A stretch of 64,000 nt of DNA from Lachnospiraceae bacterium (GTDB taxonomy: Bacteria; Bacillota; Clostridia; Lachnospirales; Lachnospiraceae): assembly GCA_021153185.1 (NCBI GenBank), contig JAGKTY010000002.1, positions 1 through 64,000 of the forward strand, written 5' to 3'. Below are positions 56,245 to 64,000 of this stretch, piece by piece (positions within the stretch are counted from its first letter, which is position 1; each line of letters begins with the position of its first letter). A program made the translations under genes and the position numbers. The notes beneath the pieces are model-generated. The model was not told the origin of the DNA. It saw only the letters and a list, made by a program, of their open reading frames with translations, and searched no databases.

Positions 56245-57840
56245 ATGAGTAAATATGCAGATGAGATCAACCGCAGAAGAACGTTTGCGATTATTTCCCA
56301 TCCTGATGCAGGTAAAACGACGTTGACAGAAAAATTCCTGTTGTATGGTGGTGCAATCAATCTTGCAGGAAGTGTAAAGGGAAAAGCGACCGCAAGGCAC
56401 GCAGTGTCTGACTGGATGGAAATTGAAAAGGAGAGAGGTATTTCGGTTACTTCTTCCGTGCTGCAGTTTGAATATGATAACTATTGTATTAACATCCTTG
56501 ATACGCCGGGACATCAGGATTTCTCGGAGGATACGTACCGGACATTGATGGCGGCGGATTCTGCTGTCATGGTCATTGACGCAAGCAAAGGTGTTGAGGC
56601 ACAGACAAGGAAACTTTTCAAGGTTTGTGTCATGCGGCATATTCCGATTTTTACGTTTATCAATAAGATGGACCGTGACGCAAATGATACCTTTGAACTG
56701 CTTGATGAAATCGAAAAAGAGCTTGGTATTGCGACTTGCCCCGTCAACTGGCCGATTGGCTGTGGCAAAGCTTTTAAAGGTGTATATGAGAGAAAGAGCG
56801 GACGTGTTCTTACCTTTTCAGATACACAAAAAGGTACAAAAGAAGGAGATACTACGGTAATTGATGCCACAGATGAGGAAGCTCTGCTTTCGGCAATCGG
56901 CGAGGATGCCATGCATACACTGCGGGATGAAATAGAACTGCTTGATGGTGCAAGCGCTGAATTTGATCTGGAGCTCGTGCAAAAGGGCGAGCTTACTCCG
57001 GTGTTTTTTGGGTCTGCCCTGACAAACTTTGGTGTTGAAGTATTTTTGCAGCATTTCCTGCAGATGACACAGACACCGCTTCCGAGAATGTCAGATCAGG
57101 GTATGATTGATCCGATTGAACAGGAGTTTTCGGCATTTGTATTTAAAATTCAGGCCAATATGAATAAGGCACACAGAGACCGTGTTGCGTTTATGAGAAT
57201 CTGTTCCGGCAAATTTGATGCGAGCATGGATGTGAAGCATGTGCAGGGCACAAAGGTGATGCGGCTTTCACAGCCACAGCAAATTATGGCCGATTCCCGT
57301 AAGATTTTGGATGAGGCGTATGCCGGAGATATTATCGGTGTCTTTGATCCGGGCATATTTTCCATCGGGGATACAATCTGTATGCCAAAGGCAAATTTTA
57401 AATATGAAGGAATTCCGACTTTTGCGCCGGAGCATTTTGCAAGAGTCAGACAGCTTGATACGATGAAACGGAAACAGTTTGTCAAAGGAATCAATCAGAT
57501 TGCACAGGAAGGTGCAATCCAGATTTTCCAGGAAGCCGGCACAGGTATGGAAGAAATAATTGTCGGTGTCGTTGGTGTCCTCCAGTTTGATGTCCTGAAA
57601 TATCGTCTGGAAAATGAGTACAATGTTGAGATTAAGCTTGAAAATCTTCCGTATGAACACATCCGGTGGATTGAAAATAAGGACGAAGTGGATTTGAACC
57701 GGATTATTGGAACTTCCGATATGAAAAAAGTAAAGGATTTGAAAGGAAATCCGCTACTACTGTTTGTGAACAGCTGGTCAATCGGAATGGTAGAGGATCG
57801 CAACGAAGGGCTAAAATTAACGGAGTTTTCAAAGAATTAG
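56245..57840 (+). CDS. prfC: Peptide chain release factor 3
   Basis: Translational GTPase of 531 residues that removes RF1/RF2 after peptide release. The P-loop is SHPDAGKTTLTEKFLLYGG (near residue 17), followed by the switch region RGISVTSSVLQFEY, DTPGHQDFSEDTYR and NKMDRDA. The SHPDAGKTT form and the length separate RF3 from EF-G. TAGGAGGAAGCC lies before the ATG. It follows the sporulation operon by 75 bases without an evident terminator. Confidence 0.96.
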   Translation: MSKYADEINRRRTFAIISHPDAGKTTLTEKFLLYGGAINLAGSVKGKATARHAVSDWMEIEKERGISVTSSVLQFEYDNYCINILDTPGHQDFSEDTYRTLMAADSAVMVIDASKGVEAQTRKLFKVCVMRHIPIFTFINKMDRDANDTFELLDEIEKELGIATCPVNWPIGCGKAFKGVYERKSGRVLTFSDTQKGTKEGDTTVIDATDEEALLSAIGEDAMHTLRDEIELLDGASAEFDLELVQKGELTPVFFGSALTNFGVEVFLQHFLQMTQTPLPRMSDQGMIDPIEQEFSAFVFKIQANMNKAHRDRVAFMRICSGKFDASMDVKHVQGTKVMRLSQPQQIMADSRKILDEAYAGDIIGVFDPGIFSIGDTICMPKANFKYEGIPTFAPEHFARVRQLDTMKRKQFVKGINQIAQEGAIQIFQEAGTGMEEIIVGVVGVLQFDVLKYRLENEYNVEIKLENLPYEHIRWIENKDEVDLNRIIGTSDMKKVKDLKGNPLLLFVNSWSIGMVEDRNEGLKLTEFSKN

Positions 57841-57843
57841 CAT

Positions 57844-59067
57844 ATGAACAAAAAGAAATGTTTGATTGTCTTGCTCGTTTGTGCCTTCCTGTTTAGCGGA
57901 TGCGGGGAAGGGAAACAAAACGGAATCATGCATGCGGTCTCGGAAAAAATGGATGCAATTATCCTGACACAAAAACGCATGCTAAAAAAACCGCGTATTA
58001 CGGATGAGGCAAGAGAAGAAATCGATGAAAAATGTCAGAATTTGTTTTATTACAGGCAATTAGAGCCAAATGAAAAAGAGGTTTACCAGGAAGTGTATGA
58101 CTGTATTGTTGCCGGTGAGGAAGCGGTTGTTTCCATGATGGATGTAAAACGGCTGGAGGATATTTATACAATGGTCTTATCCGACCATCCGGAGTTTTTT
58201 TATTTGGAATCCATCGGAACAATGCAGATGCGGTTTGACGAAACTCCAATCAAGCTGCTTGCGGTTCCGAAAAATCGTTATACACAGCAGGAACGTCTCG
58301 TAAAACAACAGGCGATTGATGCCTATACCTCGGAGTGTCTCCTCAATATGGACGGGAATATGGGAGAATATGAAAAGGTAAAATATATCTATGATTATAT
58401 CATTGACAATACGGAATATGATTTGAGTGCAGAAAACAACCAGAATATATTATCGGTCATGGAGGGACATGCTTCCGTATGTAAGGGATATGCAGAGGCA
58501 ACACAATATCTGTTGCAAAAGTGCGGAATAGAGGCCACAACCATCTGCGGAGAAGCAGACAATGAGAGTCATGCGTGGAATCTTGTCAAGATTGATGGAC
58601 AATACTATTATCTTGATACAACCTGGGGTGAGGTGGATTATCTTGAAAAAGTGGAAGGCATGCCACAAATTATCCGTGACGGAAACATTAACTATGATTA
58701 TTTCCTGATTACCACGCAGCAAATGGAAAAAAACCACTCTGCAATGGAGATAGAGGGGATTGTCTACCCGGTTTGTGATGCGATTGAAGCCAATTATTAT
58801 GTACGGGAAGGGCTGATGTTTGATGATTTTTCGCCGGAGCGTGATTTGACGCGGCTCAAAGCGTTGTTTGACGGCATTTACGCACAGGGCAAAACAATTC
58901 TCACGCTCAAATGCAAAAATGAGGACGTGTTAATGCAGATGAAGGAATACTTGTTTGATGAGCAGGCCGTTTTTCAGTTTGTCGATACAGACAGCATTTC
59001 CTATACAATTGAAAAAGAAGTGGACACCTTAACTATTTTTTTGGAAGATGGTGTGGCGCAGGAATAA
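57844..59067 (+). CDS. Transglutaminase-like lipoprotein
   Basis: A 407-residue predicted lipoprotein. A signal peptide ends in the lipobox FSGC (Cys20). The central transglutaminase/protease-like core has the catalytic triad Cys213 (SVCKGYAEATQYLL), His243 (ESHAWNLVKIDG) and Asp258 (YYLDTTWGE). Residues ~300-407 form an unrecognised C-terminal part. Such domains in bacteria can be cysteine peptidases or crosslinking enzymes; the substrate is unknown. It starts only three bases after prfC and lacks a good ribosome site of its own, so translation may be coupled. Confidence 0.83.
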   Translation: MNKKKCLIVLLVCAFLFSGCGEGKQNGIMHAVSEKMDAIILTQKRMLKKPRITDEAREEIDEKCQNLFYYRQLEPNEKEVYQEVYDCIVAGEEAVVSMMDVKRLEDIYTMVLSDHPEFFYLESIGTMQMRFDETPIKLLAVPKNRYTQQERLVKQQAIDAYTSECLLNMDGNMGEYEKVKYIYDYIIDNTEYDLSAENNQNILSVMEGHASVCKGYAEATQYLLQKCGIEATTICGEADNESHAWNLVKIDGQYYYLDTTWGEVDYLEKVEGMPQIIRDGNINYDYFLITTQQMEKNHSAMEIEGIVYPVCDAIEANYYVREGLMFDDFSPERDLTRLKALFDGIYAQGKTILTLKCKNEDVLMQMKEYLFDEQAVFQFVDTDSISYTIEKEVDTLTIFLEDGVAQE

Positions 59068-59081
59068 ACAAAAAGATTTTC

Positions 59082-59110
59082 TTCCCAAAGCAAGTAGTTT
59101 TTGGTATAAT
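59082..59110 (+). promoter_or_regulatory. Extended -10 promoter of the Asp23-nusB unit
   Basis: TGGTATAAT (59102-59110) is a consensus extended -10 box. The -35 region is weak. The leader of about 60 bases ends in GAAGGAGGCATATAT before the ATG. Confidence 0.72.
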
Positions 59111-59176
59111 ATATTCATTCGAACAAATGATAAACACGACGTAAATTTGAGATTTCGTAATGAAGGAGGCATATAT

Positions 59177-59566
59177 ATGGAGCAGGAAGTACAAAGCAAA
59201 GCATATTGTCTGAATGAGGGCAATAAAACAGGCAGTGTCAAAATTGCAGACGATGTTGTTGCGATGATTGCAAGCCTTGCTACTTCAGAGGTTGAAGGGG
59301 TAAGTGCCATGGTTGGCAATATCACAAACGAACTGATGGGCAAAGTCGGTATGAAGAAGCTGACAAAGGGCGTTAAAGTTGTTGTTGAAGAAAACAAGAA
59401 GGTTGTAATAGACCTTTCCATTATGCTTCAGTATGGATATAACATTCCACAGACCTGTGCCAAAGTGCAGGAGAAGGTTAAGGCAGCAATTGAGAATATG
59501 ACAGGTCTTGAAGTCAGTCATGTCAATGTGCGTATTGCGGGAATTAATATTACAGAAGAACAATAA
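59177..59566 (+). CDS. Asp23/Gls24 family envelope stress protein
   Basis: A 129-residue alpha/beta protein of the Asp23/Gls24 (YqhY) type. It contains GSVKIADDVVAMIASLATSEVEGV and the closing VSHVNVRIAGINI, both family hallmarks when read in parts. In other Firmicutes the YqhY gene lies beside nusB and accBC and affects lipid or envelope balance. The ATG at 59177 follows AAGGAGG; a long upstream in-frame extension is rejected. A terminator-like hairpin separates it from nusB. Confidence 0.9.
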   Translation: MEQEVQSKAYCLNEGNKTGSVKIADDVVAMIASLATSEVEGVSAMVGNITNELMGKVGMKKLTKGVKVVVEENKKVVIDLSIMLQYGYNIPQTCAKVQEKVKAAIENMTGLEVSHVNVRIAGINITEEQ

Positions 59567-59570
59567 AGCG

Positions 59571-59604
59571 AAGTGCCTTTCCTTAAGAAAGGCACTTCCA
59601 TTTT
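59571..59604 (+). terminator. Hairpin between the Asp23 gene and nusB
   Basis: AAGTGCCTTTC (59571-59581) pairs exactly with GAAAGGCACTT (59587-59597), followed by CCATTTTG. The weak T-run and the immediate nusB start suggest partial termination. Confidence 0.75.
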
Positions 59605-59614
59605 GAGGTGGCAG

Positions 59615-60025
59615 ATGAGTAGAAGACAAGTGAGAGAACAGATTTTTAAACTGCTTTTCCGCATTGAGTTTAACAAGCAGGAGGAAATGGAGGAGCAGGT
59701 AGTGCTGTTCTTCGAACATCCGGATGAGGAGGAAACTGTTATTTCTCCGGATGCAAGGCAGGAAATAACAGAAAAGGTTTTACAAATTTTTTCTCACATA
59801 GAACAAATTGATACAATGATTGATGAAAAAGCAAAAGGCTGGGACAGCAAACGAATGGGTAAGGTGGAGCTTACAATCATCAGACTTGCTGTATATGAAG
59901 TGCGGTTTGACGAGGCGGTTCCGACGGTCGTTGCCATTAATGAGGCGGTAGAGCTTGCCAAAAAATACGGACAGGATGAGTCAGCTTCATTCGTAAACGG
60001 TGTTCTTGCCAAATTTGCAGATTGA
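59615..60025 (+). CDS. nusB: Transcription antitermination factor NusB
   Basis: A 136-residue all-helical protein of the rRNA antitermination complex. It begins SRRQVREQIFKLLFRIEFN and ends with the conserved VVAINEAVELAKKYGQDESASFVNGVLAK region. The ATG at 59615 has TTGAGGTGGC upstream; the longer frame from 59573 would start inside the terminator hairpin. xseA starts five bases after its stop. Confidence 0.94.
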   Translation: MSRRQVREQIFKLLFRIEFNKQEEMEEQVVLFFEHPDEEETVISPDARQEITEKVLQIFSHIEQIDTMIDEKAKGWDSKRMGKVELTIIRLAVYEVRFDEAVPTVVAINEAVELAKKYGQDESASFVNGVLAKFAD

Positions 60026-60029
60026 TAAT

Positions 60030-61232
60030 ATGACCCAGAAGAGTATTTATTCGGTAGCAAAACTAAATGCATATATCAAAAATATGTTCACGCAGGATAT
60101 TCTGCTTTCAGATATCTGTGTTTCCGGCGAGCTCAGCAATGTAAAGTATCATAGCTCGGGACATATATATTTCACGCTCAAAGAAAATGACAGTGCAATC
60201 AAGTGCGTGATGTTTGCAAGCAGTGCCAAAACGGTATCGTTCCGCCTTGCAAACGGACAGGCTGTCGTCGTCAGCGGACGCGTCGCGGTGTATGAGCGGG
60301 ATGGTACCTACCAGATTTATGTACAAAGCATTCGGGAAGAAGGATTAGGCGCTCTGTATGAGCGCTTTCTTGCAATGAAACAGTCTATGGAAGAAATGGG
60401 GATGTTTGATGCCTGCTATAAGCAGCCGATTCCGCATTTTATCAAAAGACTGGGTGTTGTGACTGCGCCGACCGGTGCTGTGATTCAGGATATCATTACG
60501 GTTTCGAAGCGGCGCAATCCATATATAGAGATTGTATTATATCCGGCTATTGTGCAGGGAGAAGAAGCACCGGAGAGCATTGTGAACGGTATCATGGCAC
60601 TTGAGCAGCTCGGTGTCGATACGATGATTGTCGGCCGCGGTGGCGGCAGTATAGAGGATTTGTGGGCGTTTAATGACGAACGTGTCGTGCAGGCTATTTT
60701 TGAATGCAGGACGCCGGTGATTTCCGCCGTGGGGCATGGGACAGATTCGACAATTGCGGATTTCGTGGCAGACAGATATGCGGCGACGCCGTCCGAAGCG
60801 GCGGAGCTTGCGGTAGATGATGTCAGGAGCCTGCTGCAACAGCTTTATTTGCAAAAAATGCGTTTCAACAAAGGGATGCAGCAAAAAATTGTGCAGCATA
60901 AATTGCGGTCAGAGGCGCTTCGCATGCAGCTTGAAAAAGCATCACCCGTCACGAAGCTAAATGAGCAGAAGATGAATCAGCTCCGCATGGAGGAACTTTT
61001 GCAAAACAGCATGGATCGGAAGCTTATGCTGACGCGGCATCGTTTTACGCTGCTGCTGGAACGGTTTAAGGCAGCGTCACCGCTTATGAAGCTTGGCGGC
61101 GGATATGGCTATATCACCAAGGAGGATAGACCGGTCAAATCTGCGGCGGATGTTTTAACGGGTGATGATATTCTCATTCGGGTATCGGATGGAAGCATTG
61201 TTGCAAAGGTGACGAAAGTAAATCAGGAATAG
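60030..61232 (+). CDS. xseA: Exodeoxyribonuclease VII large subunit
   Basis: A 400-residue nuclease subunit that degrades single-stranded DNA with XseB. The N-terminal OB-fold (~1-100) has SVAKLNAYIKNMF and GELSNVKYHSSGHIYFTLKE, and the catalytic core (~110-340) has DTMIVGRGGGSIEDLWAFND and AVGHGTDSTIADFVADR. The ATG at 60030 lacks a strong ribosome site, consistent with coupling to nusB. Its partner xseB is not next to it: a chemoreceptor gene lies between. Confidence 0.94.
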   Translation: MTQKSIYSVAKLNAYIKNMFTQDILLSDICVSGELSNVKYHSSGHIYFTLKENDSAIKCVMFASSAKTVSFRLANGQAVVVSGRVAVYERDGTYQIYVQSIREEGLGALYERFLAMKQSMEEMGMFDACYKQPIPHFIKRLGVVTAPTGAVIQDIITVSKRRNPYIEIVLYPAIVQGEEAPESIVNGIMALEQLGVDTMIVGRGGGSIEDLWAFNDERVVQAIFECRTPVISAVGHGTDSTIADFVADRYAATPSEAAELAVDDVRSLLQQLYLQKMRFNKGMQQKIVQHKLRSEALRMQLEKASPVTKLNEQKMNQLRMEELLQNSMDRKLMLTRHRFTLLLERFKAASPLMKLGGGYGYITKEDRPVKSAADVLTGDDILIRVSDGSIVAKVTKVNQE

Positions 61233-61288
61233 GAAAAGACAGAAGATACAACGTTACTTATTGAATTTTTCAAAAAGGGGTAAAAGTT

Positions 61289-63283
61289 ATGAAGGAAAAC
61301 AAAAAAAGTACAAGTAAACAAATGCAGTCCTTAAGCGTGATTGTGAGCAGACAGGCTGCCAAAATTGTCAGAAATGTCATCGTTGTGACGTCGGTGATCG
61401 CATGTGTCATTATTATGGCGATTCTCATCCAAAATGCCGGCAAATCATGTGCGGACAATGCGAAGCTGTATGCATCACAGACAGAAGAGGCGATGCAGCA
61501 GAAAATTTCATTTATCGAAACGGTTGCTGCGGGCGTAGATAGCGGTGCTGTTTCAAAGGATAAATACTATGATTATGTCGATGCAATGGTTTCAAAGCAT
61601 GAGGATGTTTCTGCTGTGTACATTTGCGTGCCGGATAACAGTGCTGTTTATTCGGACAAAATCTTTACATACATGAGTGGCGGCTGGGTACCGCCGGAGG
61701 ATTTTGTCGTATCACAGAGAGCCTGGTTTGTGGGCGCCATGCAAAATGACGGTCTTTATATTTCTGAGCCGTATGTGGATGAGCAAAGTGGAGAAATTTG
61801 TATCACACTCTCGCATAAAGTGACAACGCCGGAGGGCGACGGAACGGTCGGAATGGATATGTACATGTCTGATCTTGTGAAGCTTGCAGAAAGCTCATAC
61901 GTTCAGAAAAACTATATTTCAATCATAACCGGTGAGGGTGTCATTTTGACACATCCAAATGAAGCGTATGCACTCACAGCAGAAAAAAGTACCAAGGTGG
62001 ATACGACAAGCTATCAGAAGTCTTTTTCAAATCCAAATTCCGTTGGATTTGTGTTTGATTATAACGGTCCGAAAACGGTCTGCGCAGTGAAATCAGAGCT
62101 CCTTGGCTGGTCGATTTTGTATGTAAACGGCATCAGCGGAATCGTTGCGGTTGTAGGGCTTTTCGTACTTGCGATTGTTGTGTTGATTCTCATTTCTGTC
62201 ACAATATCCAAGAAAACACTGACAAACACCATTGTGCCGTTATTTAACCCACTGGAAGTTGTTGCGCAAAATGTATCAAATATCACAGACGGTAATTTGT
62301 CTTATGCGTTTGAACAGGACAGACAGTCAGTGGAAATCAGTCATGTAACACAGTCACTTAACCAGACGATTGAAGGACTGAAGTATTATATTGATGAAAT
62401 CAACGGGGTTGTTGCATCCATTGCAGACAAAGATTTGTCATTTGAAATTACCGGAACGTATCAGGGAGATTATAAGCGTATTAAGGATTCGCTTGAGAAC
62501 ATCATGTGTGTGTTAAACAGCAGCTTTGCTGATATTTATCAGCAGGCAGAGACGGTGCGTGATTTCTCAAATGAATTGTCGCAGACGAGCGAAAGCGTTG
62601 CAGAGAGTGCAACCACGCAGAGTCAGTCAATCATGCAGGCAAATACGGAGATGGGCAGTCTTGCAAACTCTATAGAGGAAATCATCCAGCTCGCCGGCGA
62701 AGTAGAGAAAAACACAAACGATACAAATAACAGACTCTCTATCGGCGGAAAAGAGATGGATTCTCTTGTTGATGCAATGAATGAGATTGTCGCATGCTTT
62801 GACGGAATTGCTTCGTTTGTATCAGAGATTAACGACATTGCAAGTCAGACGAATTTGCTTTCGTTAAATGCAAGCATTGAGGCGGCCAGAGCCGGAGAGG
62901 CAGGAAGAGGCTTTGCCGTGGTTGCGGGTGAGATTCAGACACTTTCCATTAATTCGTCTAAGGCGAGCGACAGTATTAATGAGATGATTGATAAATCAAG
63001 AAAAGCAGTTGAAAACGGAAAAAATCTTGTAGAGAAAACCCAGAATACCATTTCAGCGGGTATCGAATACTCTGTTTCCAATGCACAAAATGTACATGCA
63101 ATTGTCGATGCCGTGCAGTCTCAAAAGAGTTCTGTGCATGAGATTTCGGAGAGCTTTAGCAAAATTTCCGGCATTGTGGAAAGCAATGCGGCTTCCGCCG
63201 AGGAGAACAGCGCGATTGCATTGCAGCTCGGTGAATGTGCAAAGAAACTTTCTGATACGGTAAGTGAATTTCATTTGAAATAG
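61289..63283 (+). CDS. Methyl-accepting chemotaxis protein with extracellular Cache sensor
   Basis: A 664-residue chemoreceptor. The first membrane helix (~28-48) is followed by an extracellular double-Cache-type ligand domain (~50-275) with the typical SQRAWFVGAMQNDGLYISEPY stretch. The second membrane helix is at ~283-305, with a HAMP domain (~308-360) and a helical signalling domain to the end. The kinase-contact tip is INDIASQTNLLSLNASIEAA followed by RAGEAGRGFAVVA (~514-546). The ligand is unknown; small organic acids or amino acids are common for this class. It implies motility or a chemotaxis-like pathway. AAAAAGGGGTAAAAG lies before the ATG. It interrupts the usual xseA-xseB pair. Confidence 0.94.
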   Translation: MKENKKSTSKQMQSLSVIVSRQAAKIVRNVIVVTSVIACVIIMAILIQNAGKSCADNAKLYASQTEEAMQQKISFIETVAAGVDSGAVSKDKYYDYVDAMVSKHEDVSAVYICVPDNSAVYSDKIFTYMSGGWVPPEDFVVSQRAWFVGAMQNDGLYISEPYVDEQSGEICITLSHKVTTPEGDGTVGMDMYMSDLVKLAESSYVQKNYISIITGEGVILTHPNEAYALTAEKSTKVDTTSYQKSFSNPNSVGFVFDYNGPKTVCAVKSELLGWSILYVNGISGIVAVVGLFVLAIVVLILISVTISKKTLTNTIVPLFNPLEVVAQNVSNITDGNLSYAFEQDRQSVEISHVTQSLNQTIEGLKYYIDEINGVVASIADKDLSFEITGTYQGDYKRIKDSLENIMCVLNSSFADIYQQAETVRDFSNELSQTSESVAESATTQSQSIMQANTEMGSLANSIEEIIQLAGEVEKNTNDTNNRLSIGGKEMDSLVDAMNEIVACFDGIASFVSEINDIASQTNLLSLNASIEAARAGEAGRGFAVVAGEIQTLSINSSKASDSINEMIDKSRKAVENGKNLVEKTQNTISAGIEYSVSNAQNVHAIVDAVQSQKSSVHEISESFSKISGIVESNAASAEENSAIALQLGECAKKLSDTVSEFHLK

Positions 63284-63292
63284 GAGCAAACT

Positions 63293-63517
63293 ATGGAAGA
63301 AAAACAGTTTTCCATTGAGGAATCGTTTCAAACATTAGAAGAACTGTTAGCAAAGCTTGAGTCAGAAGACGTCGGGCTCAATGAGTCTTTTGCGCTGTAT
63401 GAGCAGGGAATGGAGCTGCTGAAAAAGTGTGATGAGGCCATTGAACAGGTAGAAAAAAAGGTTATGGTATTGAGAGAAACTGGAGAATGCGATGAATTTT
63501 CAAGAATTACTGAATAA
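63293..63517 (+). CDS. xseB: Exodeoxyribonuclease VII small subunit
   Basis: A 74-residue helical subunit that forms the long stalk of exonuclease VII with XseA. The pattern SFQTLEELLAKLESEDVGLNE and LYEQGMELLKKCDEAIEQVEKKV is diagnostic when read across the protein. It begins nine bases after the chemoreceptor stop and overlaps the next gene by 26 bases. Confidence 0.93.
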   Translation: MEEKQFSIEESFQTLEELLAKLESEDVGLNESFALYEQGMELLKKCDEAIEQVEKKVMVLRETGECDEFSRITE

Positions 63518-64000
63518 TAAAGTCGAAACGGTTGAGAAGATTGTCATGAGTTACCTGCCAAAAGAGGAAGGAATGCAGTCGCGCATTATGGAAGCGATGA
63601 ATTACAGTGTACTTGCCGGCGGCAAAAGGCTTCGCCCGTTGTTACTTTCTGAGAGCTTTCAAATGTACGGTGGTACGGGAGAGGTTTACAAGCCGTTTAT
63701 GGCAGCACTTGAAATGATCCATACGTATTCACTTGTGCATGACGACCTCCCGGCGATGGACAATGACTTGTACCGCAGGGGCAAGAAAACGACGCATGCA
63801 CAGTTTGGCGAGGCAATTGCCATCTTAGCGGGCGACGGTCTGTTGAATTATGCATACGAGACCGCGGCAAAGGCATTTTCGATGGCAAATACGCAAGATG
63901 TTGCAAAAGCGTTTGCCGTTTTGGCGAGTAAAGCAGGAATTTACGGGATGGTCGGCGGACAAACGGTCGATGTGATTGCAGAAAAAGAACACAAATCATT
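63492..64000 (+). CDS. ispA: Polyprenyl (geranyl/farnesyl) diphosphate synthase, N-terminal part
   Basis: Incomplete: the frame is open to the window edge, giving about 169 residues of a ~290-residue protein. It is a trans-prenyltransferase that condenses IPP with DMAPP/GPP, feeding UppS and other isoprenoid products. Visible motifs are AGGKRLRPLLL and the first aspartate-rich motif HDDLPAMDNDLYRRGKKTTH, with the substrate-binding DDxxxxD. The DD-four-residue-D spacing of the motif is typical of bacterial IspA. The ATG at 63492 lies inside the end of xseB, with GGAGA upstream. The xseB-ispA order is conserved and often leads to dxs, which is expected beyond the window. Confidence 0.94.
   Translation, partial: MNFQELLNNKVETVEKIVMSYLPKEEGMQSRIMEAMNYSVLAGGKRLRPLLLSESFQMYGGTGEVYKPFMAALEMIHTYSLVHDDLPAMDNDLYRRGKKTTHAQFGEAIAILAGDGLLNYAYETAAKAFSMANTQDVAKAFAVLASKAGIYGMVGGQTVDVIAEKEHKS

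Noticed and set aside
1..64000. CRISPR arrays, insertion sequences or prophage
   Set aside because: No regularly spaced identical repeats, transposase, integrase or phage structural genes were found; the only repeats are short intergenic elements.

Overview
The window looks like the chromosome of a spore-forming, low-to-mid GC Firmicute, most likely a Lachnospiraceae gut anaerobe (Roseburia/Agathobacter type). The evidence is a complete spoIIIA operon (spoIIIAA-AH), a PolC-type replicative polymerase, the MEP isoprenoid genes dxr and ispG, an aspartate-semialdehyde spermidine pathway, BspA-like surface LRRs, and strong AGGAGG ribosome sites. I cannot name the species. No prophage, insertion sequence or CRISPR array is visible, and almost every gene is on the + strand.

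Layout. (1) 0.1-7.3 kb: a polyamine cluster that takes arginine to agmatine (speA-like), agmatine to N-carbamoylputrescine (aguA), on to putrescine (aguB), and then to spermidine through carboxyspermidine dehydrogenase and decarboxylase; a spermidine synthase gene (speE) sits in the same cluster. (2) 7.3-15.3 kb: an accessory stretch with a cysteine-cluster protein, an AraC regulator, a GH16 glucanase lipoprotein, an unexplained 620-base gap with its own promoter, an orphan AbiEi-like antitoxin, a YitT membrane protein, a DUF1846 protein and a polysaccharide deacetylase. (3) 15.4-21.6 kb: bactofilin, then pyrH-frr-uppS-cdsA-dxr-rseP. (4) 21.7-25.5 kb: PP2C phosphatase, Ser/Thr kinase and a BspA-like surface protein. 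(5) 25.5-35.5 kb: ispG-polC, tRNA-Glu and an RND exporter with a large coiled-coil insertion. (6) 35.6-44.1 kb: rimP-nusA-ylxR-ylxQ-infB-rbfA-nrnA-truB-ribF. (7) 44.1-51.3 kb: a Na/Pi cotransporter, a secreted NlpC/P60 hydrolase, rpsO, pnp and an unknown coiled-coil protein. (8) 51.4-64.0 kb: spoIIIAA-AH, prfC, a transglutaminase-like lipoprotein, an Asp23 protein, nusB, xseA, a chemoreceptor, xseB and the start of ispA, which runs off the window.

The most interesting non-coding signal is a dispersed intergenic element with four copies (1-91, 35652-35706, 45882-45937, 47767-47815). It starts with GGCAACGAGGAAAAT and folds into hairpins whose arms differ between copies by compensating changes. 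The three copies whose upstream flank is visible each follow a terminator-like hairpin at the start of a new transcription unit. Other points worth a look are an 84-base tandem duplication that captured the ribosome site and first codons of aguB, a long pnp leader hairpin resembling in layout the E. coli autoregulatory one, a terminator about 20 bases after the rimP operon promoter, a predicted leaderless promoter on the orphan AbiEi gene, a SpoIIIAF lacking its usual C-terminal domain, and a ~325-residue coiled-coil insertion in the docking region of the RND exporter.

All calls come from reading the sequence. Family names rest on recognised motifs and gene order, not on database searches.
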